A stretch of 64,000 nt of DNA from Streptomyces cellulosae (GCA_014655195.1 BNBH01000022.1:1-64000); one strand, 5' to 3'. Shown: positions 15,778-24,413, counted from the stretch's first letter. Notes: a model not told the origin generated them from the letters alone. Made by a program: numbers and translations.

Positions 15778-16422
15778 TCACTCGATGCCGTACCGGCGGG
15801 CCGACTCCTCCTCCTGCGCCAGCCGGTGCAGCGCACGCAGCACCGGCTCGAACAGCACCGCGGACGCCACGGCCACCTCCACCTGCTCCTTCAGCGAGTC
15901 GTACGTCTCCATGAAGTCGAGCTGCCGGGACGCCACCTGGTGCATCAGCCGCGCGTACGGCGCCATCAGCTCCGCGTCCCACGGGTAACCGAGCCGCCGC
16001 AGTGTGGTGACCGCCACCACCAGCGAGCGGTGCACGGGGGAGAGGGTGGCCAGCTCCCGCGAGGTCTCCCAGCCCAGCGTCTCCAGCAGCCGGTCCACCT
16101 CCGCGCGGGCCGCCACCACGTCCGGGTCGCCCTCGTCCGGCTCCGGGTCCTGTGGCAGCGCCCACAGCGCCGCGCCCAGGCGGATCGTGCGGCCCAGGGA
16201 GTCGTCGTCGATGTGGCTCAGCACCTCACGGGCCCTGGCCACCGGGATGCCGCCGACCTGGATCAGCGCGCGCACCAGCCGCAGCCGGCGCAAGTGCTCC
16301 TCGTCGTAGTCGGCCGTCGTCGCGTTGACGCGGCGGCCGGGCGGCAGCAGCCCTTCGCGCAGGTAGTACTTGATCGTCGCGGTGGACACACCGCTGCGTT
16401 CGCTCAGTTCAGCCAGCCGCAC
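15778..16422 (-). CDS. MerR-family transcriptional regulator
   Basis: 214-aa regulator with an N-terminal winged-helix (LAELSERSGVSTATIKYYLR) and a long helical C-terminal effector region (about residues 75-214) without the Cys sets of metal sensors, so a small-molecule or multidrug-type ligand is more likely. GTG start with AAAGG 8 bases upstream. It is divergent from a DUF4188 gene, and a perfect GGATAG/CTATCC inverted repeat lies between them, so it probably controls itself and that neighbour. Confidence 0.88.
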   Translation of the reverse strand: MRLAELSERSGVSTATIKYYLREGLLPPGRRVNATTADYDEEHLRRLRLVRALIQVGGIPVARAREVLSHIDDDSLGRTIRLGAALWALPQDPEPDEGDPDVVAARAEVDRLLETLGWETSRELATLSPVHRSLVVAVTTLRRLGYPWDAELMAPYARLMHQVASRQLDFMETYDSLKEQVEVAVASAVLFEPVLRALHRLAQEEESARRYGIE

Positions 16423-16439
16423 CTCTTGCGCCTTTCATG

Positions 16440-16456
16440 GGATAGCGAGACTATCC
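16440..16456. promoter_or_regulatory. Probable MerR operator
   Basis: Perfect inverted repeat GGATAG-N5-CTATCC in the 87-base divergent region, 17 bases from the MerR start codon. Position and symmetry fit an operator for the adjacent regulator. Confidence 0.6.
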
Positions 16457-16509
16457 AAGAGTTCCTCCGGGAACCCGTCCAGGCCACCCTATGGATCCGG
16501 GAGTGAGAC

Positions 16510-17070
16510 ATGCGGCGCAGGTTCGGGGTCGCCGAGCGCACCACCGCGGCGGCGGAGGGCGACGTCGTCGTCCTGCTGATCGGGATGCGTATCAACCACT
16601 TCTGGGCGGTGCACCACTGGCTGCCCGTACTGGCCTCCATGCCGCGCATGCTGCGCGAGCTCGGCAGGCGCCCCGGGAGCGGACTGCTCAGCCACGTCCT
16701 GCTCACGGCCTCCCCGCGGACCTACTACGTCGTCCAGTACTGGGAGTCCAAGGAGAAGCTCTACGCCTACGCGCACGCCCCGGGCACGGTTCATCACCGC
16801 GCGTGGACGTTCGTCAACGGCAAGGAGCGCGCCGGCAGGGTGCGGGGCCATGTCGGGCTCTGGCACGAGGCGTACGTGGTGCCGCAGGGCAACTACGAGG
16901 CGATCTACGCCGACATGCCGGCGTTCGGACTCGCCGCCGCGCACGGGCAGATACGGCTGGAGAAGCGCGGCCGGCGCGCCAAGGACCGGTTCGCGTACCG
17001 GCCGGAGGGGTCCGCGCGGCCCGAAGGGGCGGAAAAGACTGCGCCGTCGGCGGTGGCCGACGGTGCGTGA
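16510..17070 (+). CDS. DUF4188 domain-containing protein
   Basis: 186-aa protein resembling the DUF4188 / monooxygenase-like family: VVLLIGMRINHFWAVHHWLPVLASMPRML in the N-terminal half, then a HVLLTASPRTYYVVQYWES strand pattern typical of dimeric alpha+beta-barrel folds, with several conserved His and Trp. The function is unknown. GGGAG lies 6 bases before the ATG. The divergent MerR gene and the inverted repeat between them suggest ligand-induced expression. The last 30 residues are charged and probably disordered. Confidence 0.85.
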   Translation: MRRRFGVAERTTAAAEGDVVVLLIGMRINHFWAVHHWLPVLASMPRMLRELGRRPGSGLLSHVLLTASPRTYYVVQYWESKEKLYAYAHAPGTVHHRAWTFVNGKERAGRVRGHVGLWHEAYVVPQGNYEAIYADMPAFGLAAAHGQIRLEKRGRRAKDRFAYRPEGSARPEGAEKTAPSAVADGA

Positions 17071-17144
17071 GGCGGGGGAGGGGTCCGCCGCGGCGTTGAG
17101 GCGGACCCGTTCCCGCGGACGGGTTCGGTGGACGAGGAGGGCGC

Positions 17145-17858
17145 TCAGGAGCGCCGGAGAGCCTCGGAGAGGCGGGCGGCGGCGTCGATGACGGCCTGGG
17201 CGTGCATCCGGCCCGGGTGACGCGTCAGACGCTCGATGGGGCCGGAGACCGACACGGCCGCCACCACGCGGTTCGACGGGCCGCGCACCGGCGCCGAGAC
17301 GGACGCCACGCCCGGCTCGCGCTCACCGATCGACTGGGCCCAGCCGCGGCGCCGTACGCCGGAGAGGGCCGTCGCCGTGAAACGGGCGCCCTGCAGGCCG
17401 CGGTGCAGCCGCTCGGGCTCCTCCCAGGCCATGAGGATCTGCGCCGACGAACCGGCCTTCATGGTGAGCGTGGAGCCCACCGGTACCGTGTCCCGCAGTC
17501 CGGACAGGCGCTCCGCCGCGGCGACGCAGATGCGCATGTCGCCCTGGCGGCGGTAGAGCTGGGCGCTCTCGCCCGTCACGTCGCGCAGGTGGGTCAGCAC
17601 CGGGCCCGCCGTGGCGAGCAGCCGGTCCTCGCCCGCGGCCGCGGCCAGTTCGGCCAGGCGCGGACCCAGGATGAACCGCCCCTGCATGTCTCGCGCCACC
17701 ATGCGGTGGTGCTCCAGCGCCACCGCGAGACGGTGGGCCGTGGGTCGTGCCAGTCCGGTGGCACCGACCAACCCCGCGAGGGTGGCCGGGCCGGACTCCA
17801 GGGCGCTCAGGACGAGTGCTGCCTTGTCCAGAACGCCGACGCCGCTACTGTTGTCCAT
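17145..17858 (-). CDS. ndgR: IclR-family regulator NdgR (amino-acid metabolism)
   Basis: 237-aa IclR-type regulator. An N-terminal winged HTH (about residues 8-65, LAGLVGATGLARPTAHRLAV) is followed by an IclR effector domain with GESAQLYRRQGDMRIC and SVSAPVRG. In Streptomyces the orthologue beside leuCD is NdgR, which controls leucine and other amino-acid genes and affects antibiotic production. The ATG start (MDNSSGVGVLDKA) follows the family N-terminus; an upstream extension in the same frame would cross the operator and is rejected. A 29-base palindrome begins 8 bases before the start codon, so autoregulation is expected. Confidence 0.93.
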   Translation of the reverse strand: MDNSSGVGVLDKAALVLSALESGPATLAGLVGATGLARPTAHRLAVALEHHRMVARDMQGRFILGPRLAELAAAAGEDRLLATAGPVLTHLRDVTGESAQLYRRQGDMRICVAAAERLSGLRDTVPVGSTLTMKAGSSAQILMAWEEPERLHRGLQGARFTATALSGVRRRGWAQSIGEREPGVASVSAPVRGPSNRVVAAVSVSGPIERLTRHPGRMHAQAVIDAAARLSEALRRS

Positions 17859-17866
17859 GCAACGAT

Positions 17867-17895
17867 ACTTGCGTCTCACTCTGTGAAACGCAAGT
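17867..17895. promoter_or_regulatory. Probable NdgR operator
   Basis: Near-perfect palindrome: arm ACTTGCGTCTCAC, 3-base centre TCT, arm GTGAAACGCAAGT; 12 of 13 pairs match. It sits in the ndgR-leuC divergent region right beside the ndgR start and about 157 bases before leuC. Confidence 0.75.
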
Positions 17896-18051
17896 TCAAT
17901 TTCTCGTGGAACCCGCCACTCTTGAAGCACGAAGCAACGCGGCCCGTGGACCACCGGGCCTGACGGCGGACGCCCGGTGTCAGGGGCGCGGGCGCCGTCT
18001 CACAGATCTCTAGTTGGGCCGGAGGGCAACGTGCCGGCCGGAGGGAAAGCG

Positions 18052-19482
18052 ATGGGTAGGACACTCGCGGAGAAGGTCTGGGACGACCACGTCGTCCGGC
18101 GCGCCGAGGGCGAGCCCGACCTCCTCTTCATCGATCTGCACCTGCTGCACGAGGTGACCAGCCCCCAGGCCTTCGACGGCCTCCGCAAGAACGGCCGCCG
18201 GGTGCGCCGTCTCGACCTCACCATCGCGACCGAGGACCACAACACCCCGACCCTCGACATCGACAAGCCGATCGCGGACCCGGTCTCCCGGGTCCAGCTG
18301 GAGACGCTGCGCAAGAACTGCGCGGAGTTCGGCGTCCGGCTGCACCCGCTGGGCGACGTCGAGCAGGGCGTCGTGCACGTCGTCGGCCCGCAGCTGGGCC
18401 TGACCCAGCCCGGCATGACGGTGGTGTGCGGCGACTCCCACACCTCCACCCACGGTGCCTTCGGCGGACTGGCCTTCGGTATCGGCACCTCCCAGGTCGA
18501 GCACGTCCTGGCGACCCAGACGCTGCCGATGGCCCGCCCCAAGACCATGGCGATCACGGTCAACGGCGAGCTGCCCGAGGGCGTCACCGCCAAGGACCTG
18601 ATCCTGGCGATCATCGCGAAGATCGGCACGGGCGGCGGCCAGGGCTACGTCCTGGAGTACCGCGGCGAGGCCATCGAGAAGCTCTCGATGGAGGCCCGGA
18701 TGACCATCTGCAACATGTCGATCGAGGCCGGCGCCCGCGCGGGCATGATCGCCCCCGACGAGACGACCTTCGCCTACCTCGAGGGCCGTCCGCACGCCCC
18801 CAAGGGCGAGGACTGGGACGCGGCCGTCGCCTACTGGAAGACGCTGAAGTCCGACGACGACGCCGAGTTCGACGCCGAGGTCGTCATCGAGGCCTCCGAG
18901 CTGTCGCCGTTCGTCACCTGGGGCACCAACCCGGGCCAGGGCGCGCCGCTTTCCGCGTCGGTCCCCGACCCCGCCTCGTACGAGGACGCCTCGGAGCGGC
19001 TCGCCGCCGAAAAGGCCCTGGAGTACATGGGGTTGGAGGCCGGTCAGCCGCTGCGCTCCATCAAGGTGGACACCGTCTTCGTAGGTTCCTGCACCAACGG
19101 CCGCATCGAGGACCTGCGCGCCGCCGCGGACGTCATCAAGGGCCGCAAAGTCGCCGACGGCGTACGGATGCTGGTCGTCCCCGGCTCCGCGCGGGTGGGT
19201 CTGCAGGCCGTCTCCGAGGGCCTGGACGTGGTCTTCAAGGAGGCCGGCGCCGAGTGGCGGCACGCGGGCTGCTCGATGTGCCTGGGCATGAACCCGGACC
19301 AGCTCGCCCCCGGTGAGCGCTCCGCCTCCACCTCCAACCGCAACTTCGAGGGCCGGCAGGGCAAGGGCGGCCGGACGCACCTGGTGTCCCCGCAGGTCGC
19401 CGCGGCCACCGCGGTCCTCGGCCACCTGGCCTCCCCGGCCGACCTCGCCGCCGCCGACGACCGCACGCCCGCTGGAGTCTGA
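18052..19482 (+). CDS. leuC: 3-isopropylmalate dehydratase large subunit
   Basis: 476-aa aconitase-family subunit. With LeuD it isomerises 2-isopropylmalate to 3-isopropylmalate in leucine synthesis and binds a 4Fe-4S cluster. Cluster ligands are visible as the Cys in VGSCTNGRIED and the pair in AGCSMCLGMNPD. The substrate motif GDSHTSTHGAFG is intact. ATG start (MGRTLAEKVWDDHVV) with GGAGGG 6 bases upstream. The 5' leader holds a GGCCCG/CGGGCC hairpin at about 17941-17960. leuD follows after 6 bases. Confidence 0.98.
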   Translation: MGRTLAEKVWDDHVVRRAEGEPDLLFIDLHLLHEVTSPQAFDGLRKNGRRVRRLDLTIATEDHNTPTLDIDKPIADPVSRVQLETLRKNCAEFGVRLHPLGDVEQGVVHVVGPQLGLTQPGMTVVCGDSHTSTHGAFGGLAFGIGTSQVEHVLATQTLPMARPKTMAITVNGELPEGVTAKDLILAIIAKIGTGGGQGYVLEYRGEAIEKLSMEARMTICNMSIEAGARAGMIAPDETTFAYLEGRPHAPKGEDWDAAVAYWKTLKSDDDAEFDAEVVIEASELSPFVTWGTNPGQGAPLSASVPDPASYEDASERLAAEKALEYMGLEAGQPLRSIKVDTVFVGSCTNGRIEDLRAAADVIKGRKVADGVRMLVVPGSARVGLQAVSEGLDVVFKEAGAEWRHAGCSMCLGMNPDQLAPGERSASTSNRNFEGRQGKGGRTHLVSPQVAAATAVLGHLASPADLAAADDRTPAGV

Positions 19483-19488
19483 TCAGTC

Positions 19489-20082
19489 ATGGAAGCATTC
19501 ACCACCCACACCGGCCGGGCCGTCCCGCTGCGCCGCTCCAACGTCGACACCGACCAGATCATCCCTGCCCACTGGCTCAAGAAGGTCACGCGGGACGGGT
19601 TCGAGGACGGGTTGTTCGAGGCCTGGCGCAAGGACCCCGAGTTCGTGCTCAACCGGCCCGAGCGCGAGGGCGCCACGGTCCTGGTGGCCGGCCCCGACTT
19701 CGGCACCGGCTCCTCCCGTGAGCACGCCGTCTGGGCGCTGCAGAACTACGGCTTCAAGGCCGTGATCTCCTCCCGCTTCGCCGACATCTTCCGCGGCAAC
19801 TCGCTGAAGAACGGCCTGCTGACGGTCGTCCTCGACCAGAAGACCGTCGACGCCCTGTGGGAGCTCACCGAGGCCGACCCCACCGCGGAGATCACCGTCG
19901 ACCTCGAGGCCCGCGAGGTGCGCGCCGAGGGCGTCAACGCCCCCTTCGAGCTGGACGAGAACTCCCGCTGGCGGCTGCTGAACGGCCTCGACGACATCTC
20001 CATCACGCTGCAGAACGAGGCGGACATCGCCGCGTACGAGGCGACGCGTCCGTCGTTCAAGCCGCGGACCCTCACGGCCTGA
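19489..20082 (+). CDS. leuD: 3-isopropylmalate dehydratase small subunit
   Basis: 197-aa swivel-domain subunit partner of LeuC. Signatures: SNVDTDQIIPAHWLKKV at the N-terminus and GPDFGTGSSREHAVWAL in the middle, then SSRFADIFRGNSLKNGLL. Full length for the family. Co-transcribed with leuC (6-base gap) and closed by a very strong terminator. Confidence 0.98.
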   Translation: MEAFTTHTGRAVPLRRSNVDTDQIIPAHWLKKVTRDGFEDGLFEAWRKDPEFVLNRPEREGATVLVAGPDFGTGSSREHAVWALQNYGFKAVISSRFADIFRGNSLKNGLLTVVLDQKTVDALWELTEADPTAEITVDLEAREVRAEGVNAPFELDENSRWRLLNGLDDISITLQNEADIAAYEATRPSFKPRTLTA

Positions 20083-20137
20083 CCTTCGCGCCGCCGAAGT
20101 CCTCGGCGGAGGTCGACTTTCGGCCACCGCGTCATCG

Positions 20138-20178
20138 AAGCCCGTACCCCCGATCGGACCGATCGGGGGTACGGGCTT
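20138..20178 (+). terminator. Terminator of leuCD
   Basis: Perfect 18-bp stem (arm AAGCCCGTACCCCCGATC) with a 5-base loop, followed by CTTCG. Confidence 0.9.
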
Positions 20179-20359
20179 CTTCGTACCCGTTCGGCCCCGC
20201 GTGCCGTCTTGAGGGCCGCCAACTTGCCACGTTAAGAAGGTGGTTGCCGGGGTACACGTGTCACGTGGCCGTGGATCCCGGGTGTGTGCGGACGGCTGTC
20301 CGGCGCGGCAGTTGCCCCCTGGGCAGGCGACAACTCGCCCCAGATGGCACAATCTGTGC

Positions 20360-20590
20360 ATGGAACACGACGGCCAACTCCAGCTCTATACGGCGGTCGC
20401 GGTCCGGCTCAAGCAAGCGCACTCGAGGGTGCGCGCACTGCAAGTCCCGGAGGGCGTACGGATGGCGCTGACCCGGAAGCTGTTGGTCATTACGGCCGCG
20501 GCCAAGCACGATCTCGCCGGTGCGGCAAGGCGTCTGGAGCGGTTCATGGCGGACCTCGACGAGGGACGGATCCCCGACGAGGAACGCTGA
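20360..20590 (+). CDS. Small conserved-type protein of unknown function (76 aa)
   Basis: Short, helical, charged protein (MEHDGQLQLYTAVAVRLK ... PDEER). There is no signal peptide or membrane segment and no motif I recognise. Start is the ATG at GTGCATGG; no ribosome-binding site precedes it, so translation may be leaderless from a promoter whose -10 would lie near 20347-20353. Codon use is normal for the region, and its place between leuD and hupS agrees with Streptomyces gene order as I recall it. Confidence 0.7.
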   Translation: MEHDGQLQLYTAVAVRLKQAHSRVRALQVPEGVRMALTRKLLVITAAAKHDLAGAARRLERFMADLDEGRIPDEER

Positions 20591-20726
20591 ACCAGTCGAG
20601 ACAACCGAGTTCGTTGCGGCACAAGGGTGATTAGCCCGTTTCGTGTTTGATTTGCGGTATATATCTGCCTAACGTGCGAAAAAGCTTGAACACATTCGTT
20701 CTGGCGATGTCTCCGAAGGGGAAGAC

Positions 20727-21365
20727 GTGAACAAGGCGCAGCTCGTAGAAGCGATTGCCGACAAGGTGGGCGGCCGCCAGCAGGCCGCCGACGCCGTCGA
20801 CCACGTACTGGACGCCATCGTCCGCGCGGTCGTCGCGGGGGAGCGGGTCTCGGTGACCGGCTTCGGTTCGTTCGAGAAGGTCGACCGTCCCGCCCGCTAC
20901 GCCCGCAACCCCCAGACGGGCGAGCGGGTTCGGGTCAAGAAGACCTCCGTCCCGCGTTTCCGCGCCGGCCAGGGCTTCAAGGACCTGGTCAGCGGCTCGA
21001 AGAAGCTGCCGCGCGGCGGCGAGGTCGCCGTGAAGAAGGCTCCCAAGGGCAGCCTCACCGGCGGCGCTTCGGCGACGGTGAAGAAGGCCGCGGCGAAGAA
21101 GACCACGGCCAAGAAGGCCGCCACCGCCAAGAAGGCGGCCGCGAAGAAGACCACGGCCAAGAAGGCCACCGCCAAGACCACGGCGAGCAAGACCGCCGCG
21201 AAGAAGGCCCCCGCCAAGTCGACGGCCGCGGCCAAGAGCACCGCCGCGAAGAAGACCACGGCCAAGAAGGCCCCGGCGAAGAAGGCGACGGCCAAGAAGG
21301 CCCCCGCCAAGAAGTCGACCGCGCGCAAGACCACCGCCAAGAAGACCACCGCCCGCAAGAAGTAG
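20727..21365 (+). CDS. hupS: HU-like nucleoid protein with histone-H1-like tail (HupS type)
   Basis: 212-aa DNA-binding protein. Residues 1-93 are a classic HU fold (MNKAQLVEAIADKVGG, GFGSFEKVDRPARYARNPQTG). Residues 110-212 are a Lys/Ala/Thr-rich tail of repeated AAKKTTAKKA units like histone H1. This two-domain form matches Streptomyces HupS, which compacts spore nucleoids. GTG start with GGGGAAG upstream. The upstream 80 bases are AT-rich by local standards (GGTATATATCTG at about 20657), fitting a dedicated developmental promoter; this last point is inference. Confidence 0.95.
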   Translation: MNKAQLVEAIADKVGGRQQAADAVDHVLDAIVRAVVAGERVSVTGFGSFEKVDRPARYARNPQTGERVRVKKTSVPRFRAGQGFKDLVSGSKKLPRGGEVAVKKAPKGSLTGGASATVKKAAAKKTTAKKAATAKKAAAKKTTAKKATAKTTASKTAAKKAPAKSTAAAKSTAAKKTTAKKAPAKKATAKKAPAKKSTARKTTAKKTTARKK

Positions 21366-21408
21366 CGGACGCCTCGTCCCCCCTTCGGGCAAGCGGTACT
21401 CACGTGTC

Positions 21409-21436
21409 GGGCCGGACTCCCCCGGGAGTCCGGCCC
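21409..21436 (+). terminator. Terminator of hupS
   Basis: Perfect 13-bp stem (arm GGGCCGGACTCCC) with a 2-base loop, in the tail-to-tail gap between hupS and the (-) genes; likely works in both directions. Confidence 0.85.
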
Positions 21437-21464
21437 GCGGTGTGTCCGGGTCCGCCCGCGCGCG

Positions 21465-21668
21465 TCAGAACGTCTGCAGAGTCACCAGCGTGATCCGCAG
21501 GGACGCGCCCTCGCCCTCCGTCTCCAGCCGCACCCGCTGCCCGGGACGCAGCAGCCTCAGGCCGCCCGCGTCGAACGCCGCGGCGTCGAAGGGGACCGGG
21601 GTGCCGTCGTCCAGCAGCACCTGACCGCTGCGGCTGTCGGGGTCGTAGGTGTACGCGGTGGCCTGCAT
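21465..21668 (-). CDS. Small beta-rich (cold-shock/OB-like) protein
   Basis: 67-aa protein (MQATAYTYDPDSRSGQVLLDDG ... LQTF). The alternating hydrophobic pattern, DSRSGQVLLDDGTPVPF and LRPGQRVRLETEG resemble the strands of cold-shock/OB-fold proteins, but RNP motifs are not clear. ATG start 10 bases after the upstream (-) gene ends, so it is the second gene of an operon with the cofC-like gene. The function is unknown; the fold assignment is inferred from strand pattern only. Confidence 0.72.
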   Translation of the reverse strand: MQATAYTYDPDSRSGQVLLDDGTPVPFDAAAFDAGGLRLLRPGQRVRLETEGEGASLRITLVTLQTF

Positions 21669-21678
21669 GTGCGGCAGC

Positions 21679-22317
21679 CTACTGCTGCCCCGCGGGCAGC
21701 CGCGCGGCGGCCGCGGCCGTGCGGGGACCGACACCCAGCGCCAGCGCCGCCCGCAGATCCCCGCCGGTGTCCACGTCCTGGCGTACCGAGTCGACCGCGT
21801 CGAGGTCGAGCTCCACCGCGCCGGACGCCCGGTGCCGGGCACGCGAACCGACGCCGAAACGCGGACGGAGTTCACGGCCGCGGGTCGCGGCGAGAAGCGT
21901 CGTGCCGAGTCCCGCGGAATCCGCGAGAAAGGACCGCGGGAATTCCGTCGCCGCGTCCAGCACACGGGCCAGTTCGGACGAGCGCAGCGCCGGCAGATCC
22001 GCGTTCAGCGCCGCCACCGAGGCCGCGCGGCGGGCGGCGCCCACCACCGTCGCGGCATGGGCGAGCGCGGCGTTGAGCCCGGCCCGCGGAAGGTCGGGGA
22101 CGGTCCCGGCGCCCAGAGCCGCCAGCTCACGCGCGGCCAGGGCGTCGTTGGTGACGACCACCACATCCCGCACCGCCGGGCAGCCGAGCGCGGCGGCCAC
22201 CGTGTCCTGCGCGAACGCCAGCGCCAGACCCGGCCGCAGACCGTCGTCCGCGGTGTCCGCCAGCCTGCTCTTGGCCTGCGGCAAGGGCTTCAGGGGTACC
22301 ACCAAGGTCCACTGCAC
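21679..22317 (-). CDS. cofC: 2-phospho-L-lactate / phosphoenolpyruvate guanylyltransferase (coenzyme F420)
   Basis: 212-aa GT-A-type nucleotidyltransferase. In F420 synthesis it activates phospholactate (CofC) or, in actinobacteria studied so far, phosphoenolpyruvate (FbiD) with GTP. Signatures: N-terminal VVPLKPLPQAKSRLA, VVVVTND, and NADLPALRSSEL holding the metal-binding Asp. GTG start (MQWTLVVPLKPL) matches the family. The rest of the F420 pathway is not in the window. A downstream small OB-like gene is in the same transcript. Confidence 0.88.
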   Translation of the reverse strand: MQWTLVVPLKPLPQAKSRLADTADDGLRPGLALAFAQDTVAAALGCPAVRDVVVVTNDALAARELAALGAGTVPDLPRAGLNAALAHAATVVGAARRAASVAALNADLPALRSSELARVLDAATEFPRSFLADSAGLGTTLLAATRGRELRPRFGVGSRARHRASGAVELDLDAVDSVRQDVDTGGDLRAALALGVGPRTAAAAARLPAGQQ

Positions 22318-22492
22318 GAGTGTTGCGTCCCTCTCTTGTCACGGCCATTGTCCCCCGGGGCGGCCGACGGCCGCGGGACCGGGCGTACGGTGTTCTCGAC
22401 AGACCGGCGGCCCGGGGCGACACTTGTGCGGCCCGCCCGGCCTTGAGGGGGCCGGGACCTGGGCCTGTCGTCCGTAAGAGGAAGGTGTACTC

Positions 22493-23314
22493 GTGCCGCG
22501 CCGCAGAATCGGCTTCTGGTACCGCTTCGCCGCGGTGATCTGCAAACCGCCGCTGGTGGTACTGCTCAAGCGGGACTGGCGCGGAATGGAGAACATTCCG
22601 GCCGAGGGTGGATTCATCACCGCGGTGAACCACAATTCGCACATCGATCCTTTGGCCTACGCGCACTTCCAGTACAACACCGGCCGTGTTCCGCGATTCC
22701 TCGCGAAGAGCGGGCTTTTCAGCAAGGGATTCGTCGGCGCCGCGATGCGCGGCACCGGGCAGATCCCCGTCTACCGCGAGAGCACGGACGCCCTGAGCGC
22801 CTTCCGCGCCGCCATCGACGCCGTGGAGCGCGGCGAGTGCGTCGCCTTCTATCCCGAGGGCACCCTCACCCGGGACCCGGACGGCTGGCCCATGACCGGC
22901 AAGACCGGCGCCGCGCGCGTCGCCCTGCAGACCAAGTGTCCGGTCGTCCCGGTCGCCCAGTGGGGCGCCAACGAACTCCTCCCGCCGTACGCGAAGAAGC
23001 CGCGGCTGTTCCCGCGCAAGACCAGCAGGGTGCTGGCCGGCCCGCCGGTCGACCTCTCGCGCTTCTACGACCGGGAGATGACGCCGGAGCTCCTCAAGGA
23101 GGCCACCGAGGTGATCATGGCCGCGGTGACCCGCCTGCTGGAGGAGATCCGCGGCGAGAAGGCCCCCGAGACGCCCTACGACCCGCGCACGGAGCGGATG
23201 GAGCAGCGCCGCCGGACGCACGCGCAGCGCAACGGCCGTAACGGGCGGCAGGACCGCACCCGGGGCGAGCGCGCCGCCGTCCGGGAAGTACGCGAAGAGG
23301 GGCTGGGCACGTGA
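22493..23314 (+). CDS. plsC: 1-acyl-sn-glycerol-3-phosphate acyltransferase family protein
   Basis: 273-aa acyltransferase that probably transfers an acyl chain to lysophosphatidate (PlsC type) at the inner membrane face. The catalytic NHxxxxD block is NHNSHIDP (about residues 44-51), and FYPEGTLT is the second conserved block. GTG start with AGGAAGG 7 bases upstream. The last 45 residues are very basic and polar (RRRTHAQRNGRNGRQDR) and look like an added tail. The stop overlaps gpsA by 4 bases, linking two glycerolipid-synthesis steps in one operon. Confidence 0.92.
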   Translation: MPRRRIGFWYRFAAVICKPPLVVLLKRDWRGMENIPAEGGFITAVNHNSHIDPLAYAHFQYNTGRVPRFLAKSGLFSKGFVGAAMRGTGQIPVYRESTDALSAFRAAIDAVERGECVAFYPEGTLTRDPDGWPMTGKTGAARVALQTKCPVVPVAQWGANELLPPYAKKPRLFPRKTSRVLAGPPVDLSRFYDREMTPELLKEATEVIMAAVTRLLEEIRGEKAPETPYDPRTERMEQRRRTHAQRNGRNGRQDRTRGERAAVREVREEGLGT

Positions 23315-24321
23315 GCAAGCCGGTCAAGGCGGCCGTCTTCGGCACCGGATCGTGGGGGACGGCCTTCGGCATGGTCCTCGCCGACGCGGGCTGCGACGTC
23401 GTCCTGTGGGGACGGCGCCCCGAACTCGCCGAGGCGATCAACTCCACCCGCACCAACCCCGACTACCTGCCCGGGGTCGAACTCCCCGACGGTCTGCGGG
23501 CCACCTCGGACGCCGCCGAGGCCGCGCGCGGCGCCGACTTCACCGTCCTCGCCGTGCCCTCGCAGACGCTGCGCGGCAACCTCGCCCAGTGGCGCGACCT
23601 GCTCGCGCCGCGCACGGTCCTGGTGTCCCTGATGAAGGGCGTCGAACTCGGCTCCGCGATGCGGATGAGCGAGGTCGTCGAGGACGTCGCCAAGGTCGGC
23701 CGGGAGCGGATCGCCGTGGTCACCGGCCCCAACCTGGCCCGCGAGATCGCGGCCCGGATGCCGGCCGCGGCCGTCGTCGCCTGCACCGACGAAGAGGTCG
23801 CCCGGCGGCTTCAGACCGCCTGCCACACCCCGTACTTCCGGCCGTACACCAACACCGACGTCATCGGCTGCGAGCTGGGCGGCGCGGTGAAGAACGTCAT
23901 CGGGCTCGCCGTCGGCATCGCGGACGGCATGGGCCTCGGCGACAACACCAAGGGCTCGCTCATCACCCGCGGCCTCGCCGAGACCACCCGGCTCGGCGTC
24001 GCGCTCGGCGCCGACCCGCTGACCTTCTCCGGACTCGCGGGCCTGGGCGACCTGGTGGCCACCTGCTCCTCGCCGCTGTCCCGCAACCACACCTTCGGCA
24101 CCAACCTCGGCAAGGGACTGACCCTGCAGGAGACCATCGCGGTCACCAAGCAGACCGCCGAGGGCGTCAAGTCCTGCGAGTCGGTGCTGGACCTGGCCCG
24201 CCGGCACGGTGTCGACATGCCGCTCACCGAGACGGTCGTCGGGATCGTGCACGAGGGCAAGCCCCCTCAGGTGGCGCTGAAGGAGCTGATGTCGCGCAGC
24301 GCGAAGCCGGAACGACGCTGA
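23311..24321 (+). CDS. gpsA: Glycerol-3-phosphate dehydrogenase [NAD(P)+]
   Basis: 336-aa enzyme reducing dihydroxyacetone phosphate to sn-glycerol-3-phosphate, the backbone for phospholipids. Rossmann motif GTGSWGTA at residues 11-18; catalytic Lys in GGAVKNVIGLAVGIADG; later DLVATCSSPLSRNHTFG. Full length. The start codon overlaps the upstream acyltransferase stop (GTGA), showing coupling. Confidence 0.97.
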   Translation: MSKPVKAAVFGTGSWGTAFGMVLADAGCDVVLWGRRPELAEAINSTRTNPDYLPGVELPDGLRATSDAAEAARGADFTVLAVPSQTLRGNLAQWRDLLAPRTVLVSLMKGVELGSAMRMSEVVEDVAKVGRERIAVVTGPNLAREIAARMPAAAVVACTDEEVARRLQTACHTPYFRPYTNTDVIGCELGGAVKNVIGLAVGIADGMGLGDNTKGSLITRGLAETTRLGVALGADPLTFSGLAGLGDLVATCSSPLSRNHTFGTNLGKGLTLQETIAVTKQTAEGVKSCESVLDLARRHGVDMPLTETVVGIVHEGKPPQVALKELMSRSAKPERR

Positions 24322-24413
24322 GCGACGGCCGGACGGCGGCCCCTCCGTTCGGCCCACGCACGGCGTTGCGGGCGCTGTATCCCCGCTCCGGCAGCGGGTA
24401 CGCTCGTCGCGAT

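Noticed and set aside
17858..17954. N-terminal extension of NdgR
   Set aside because: Would place the operator palindrome in coding sequence and lacks similarity to IclR N-termini.
20727..21365. Repetitive AAGAAG tract as a DNA repeat or CRISPR-like array
   Set aside because: Explained by the Lys-Ala-Thr repeats of the HupS tail; codons vary and there are no spacers.
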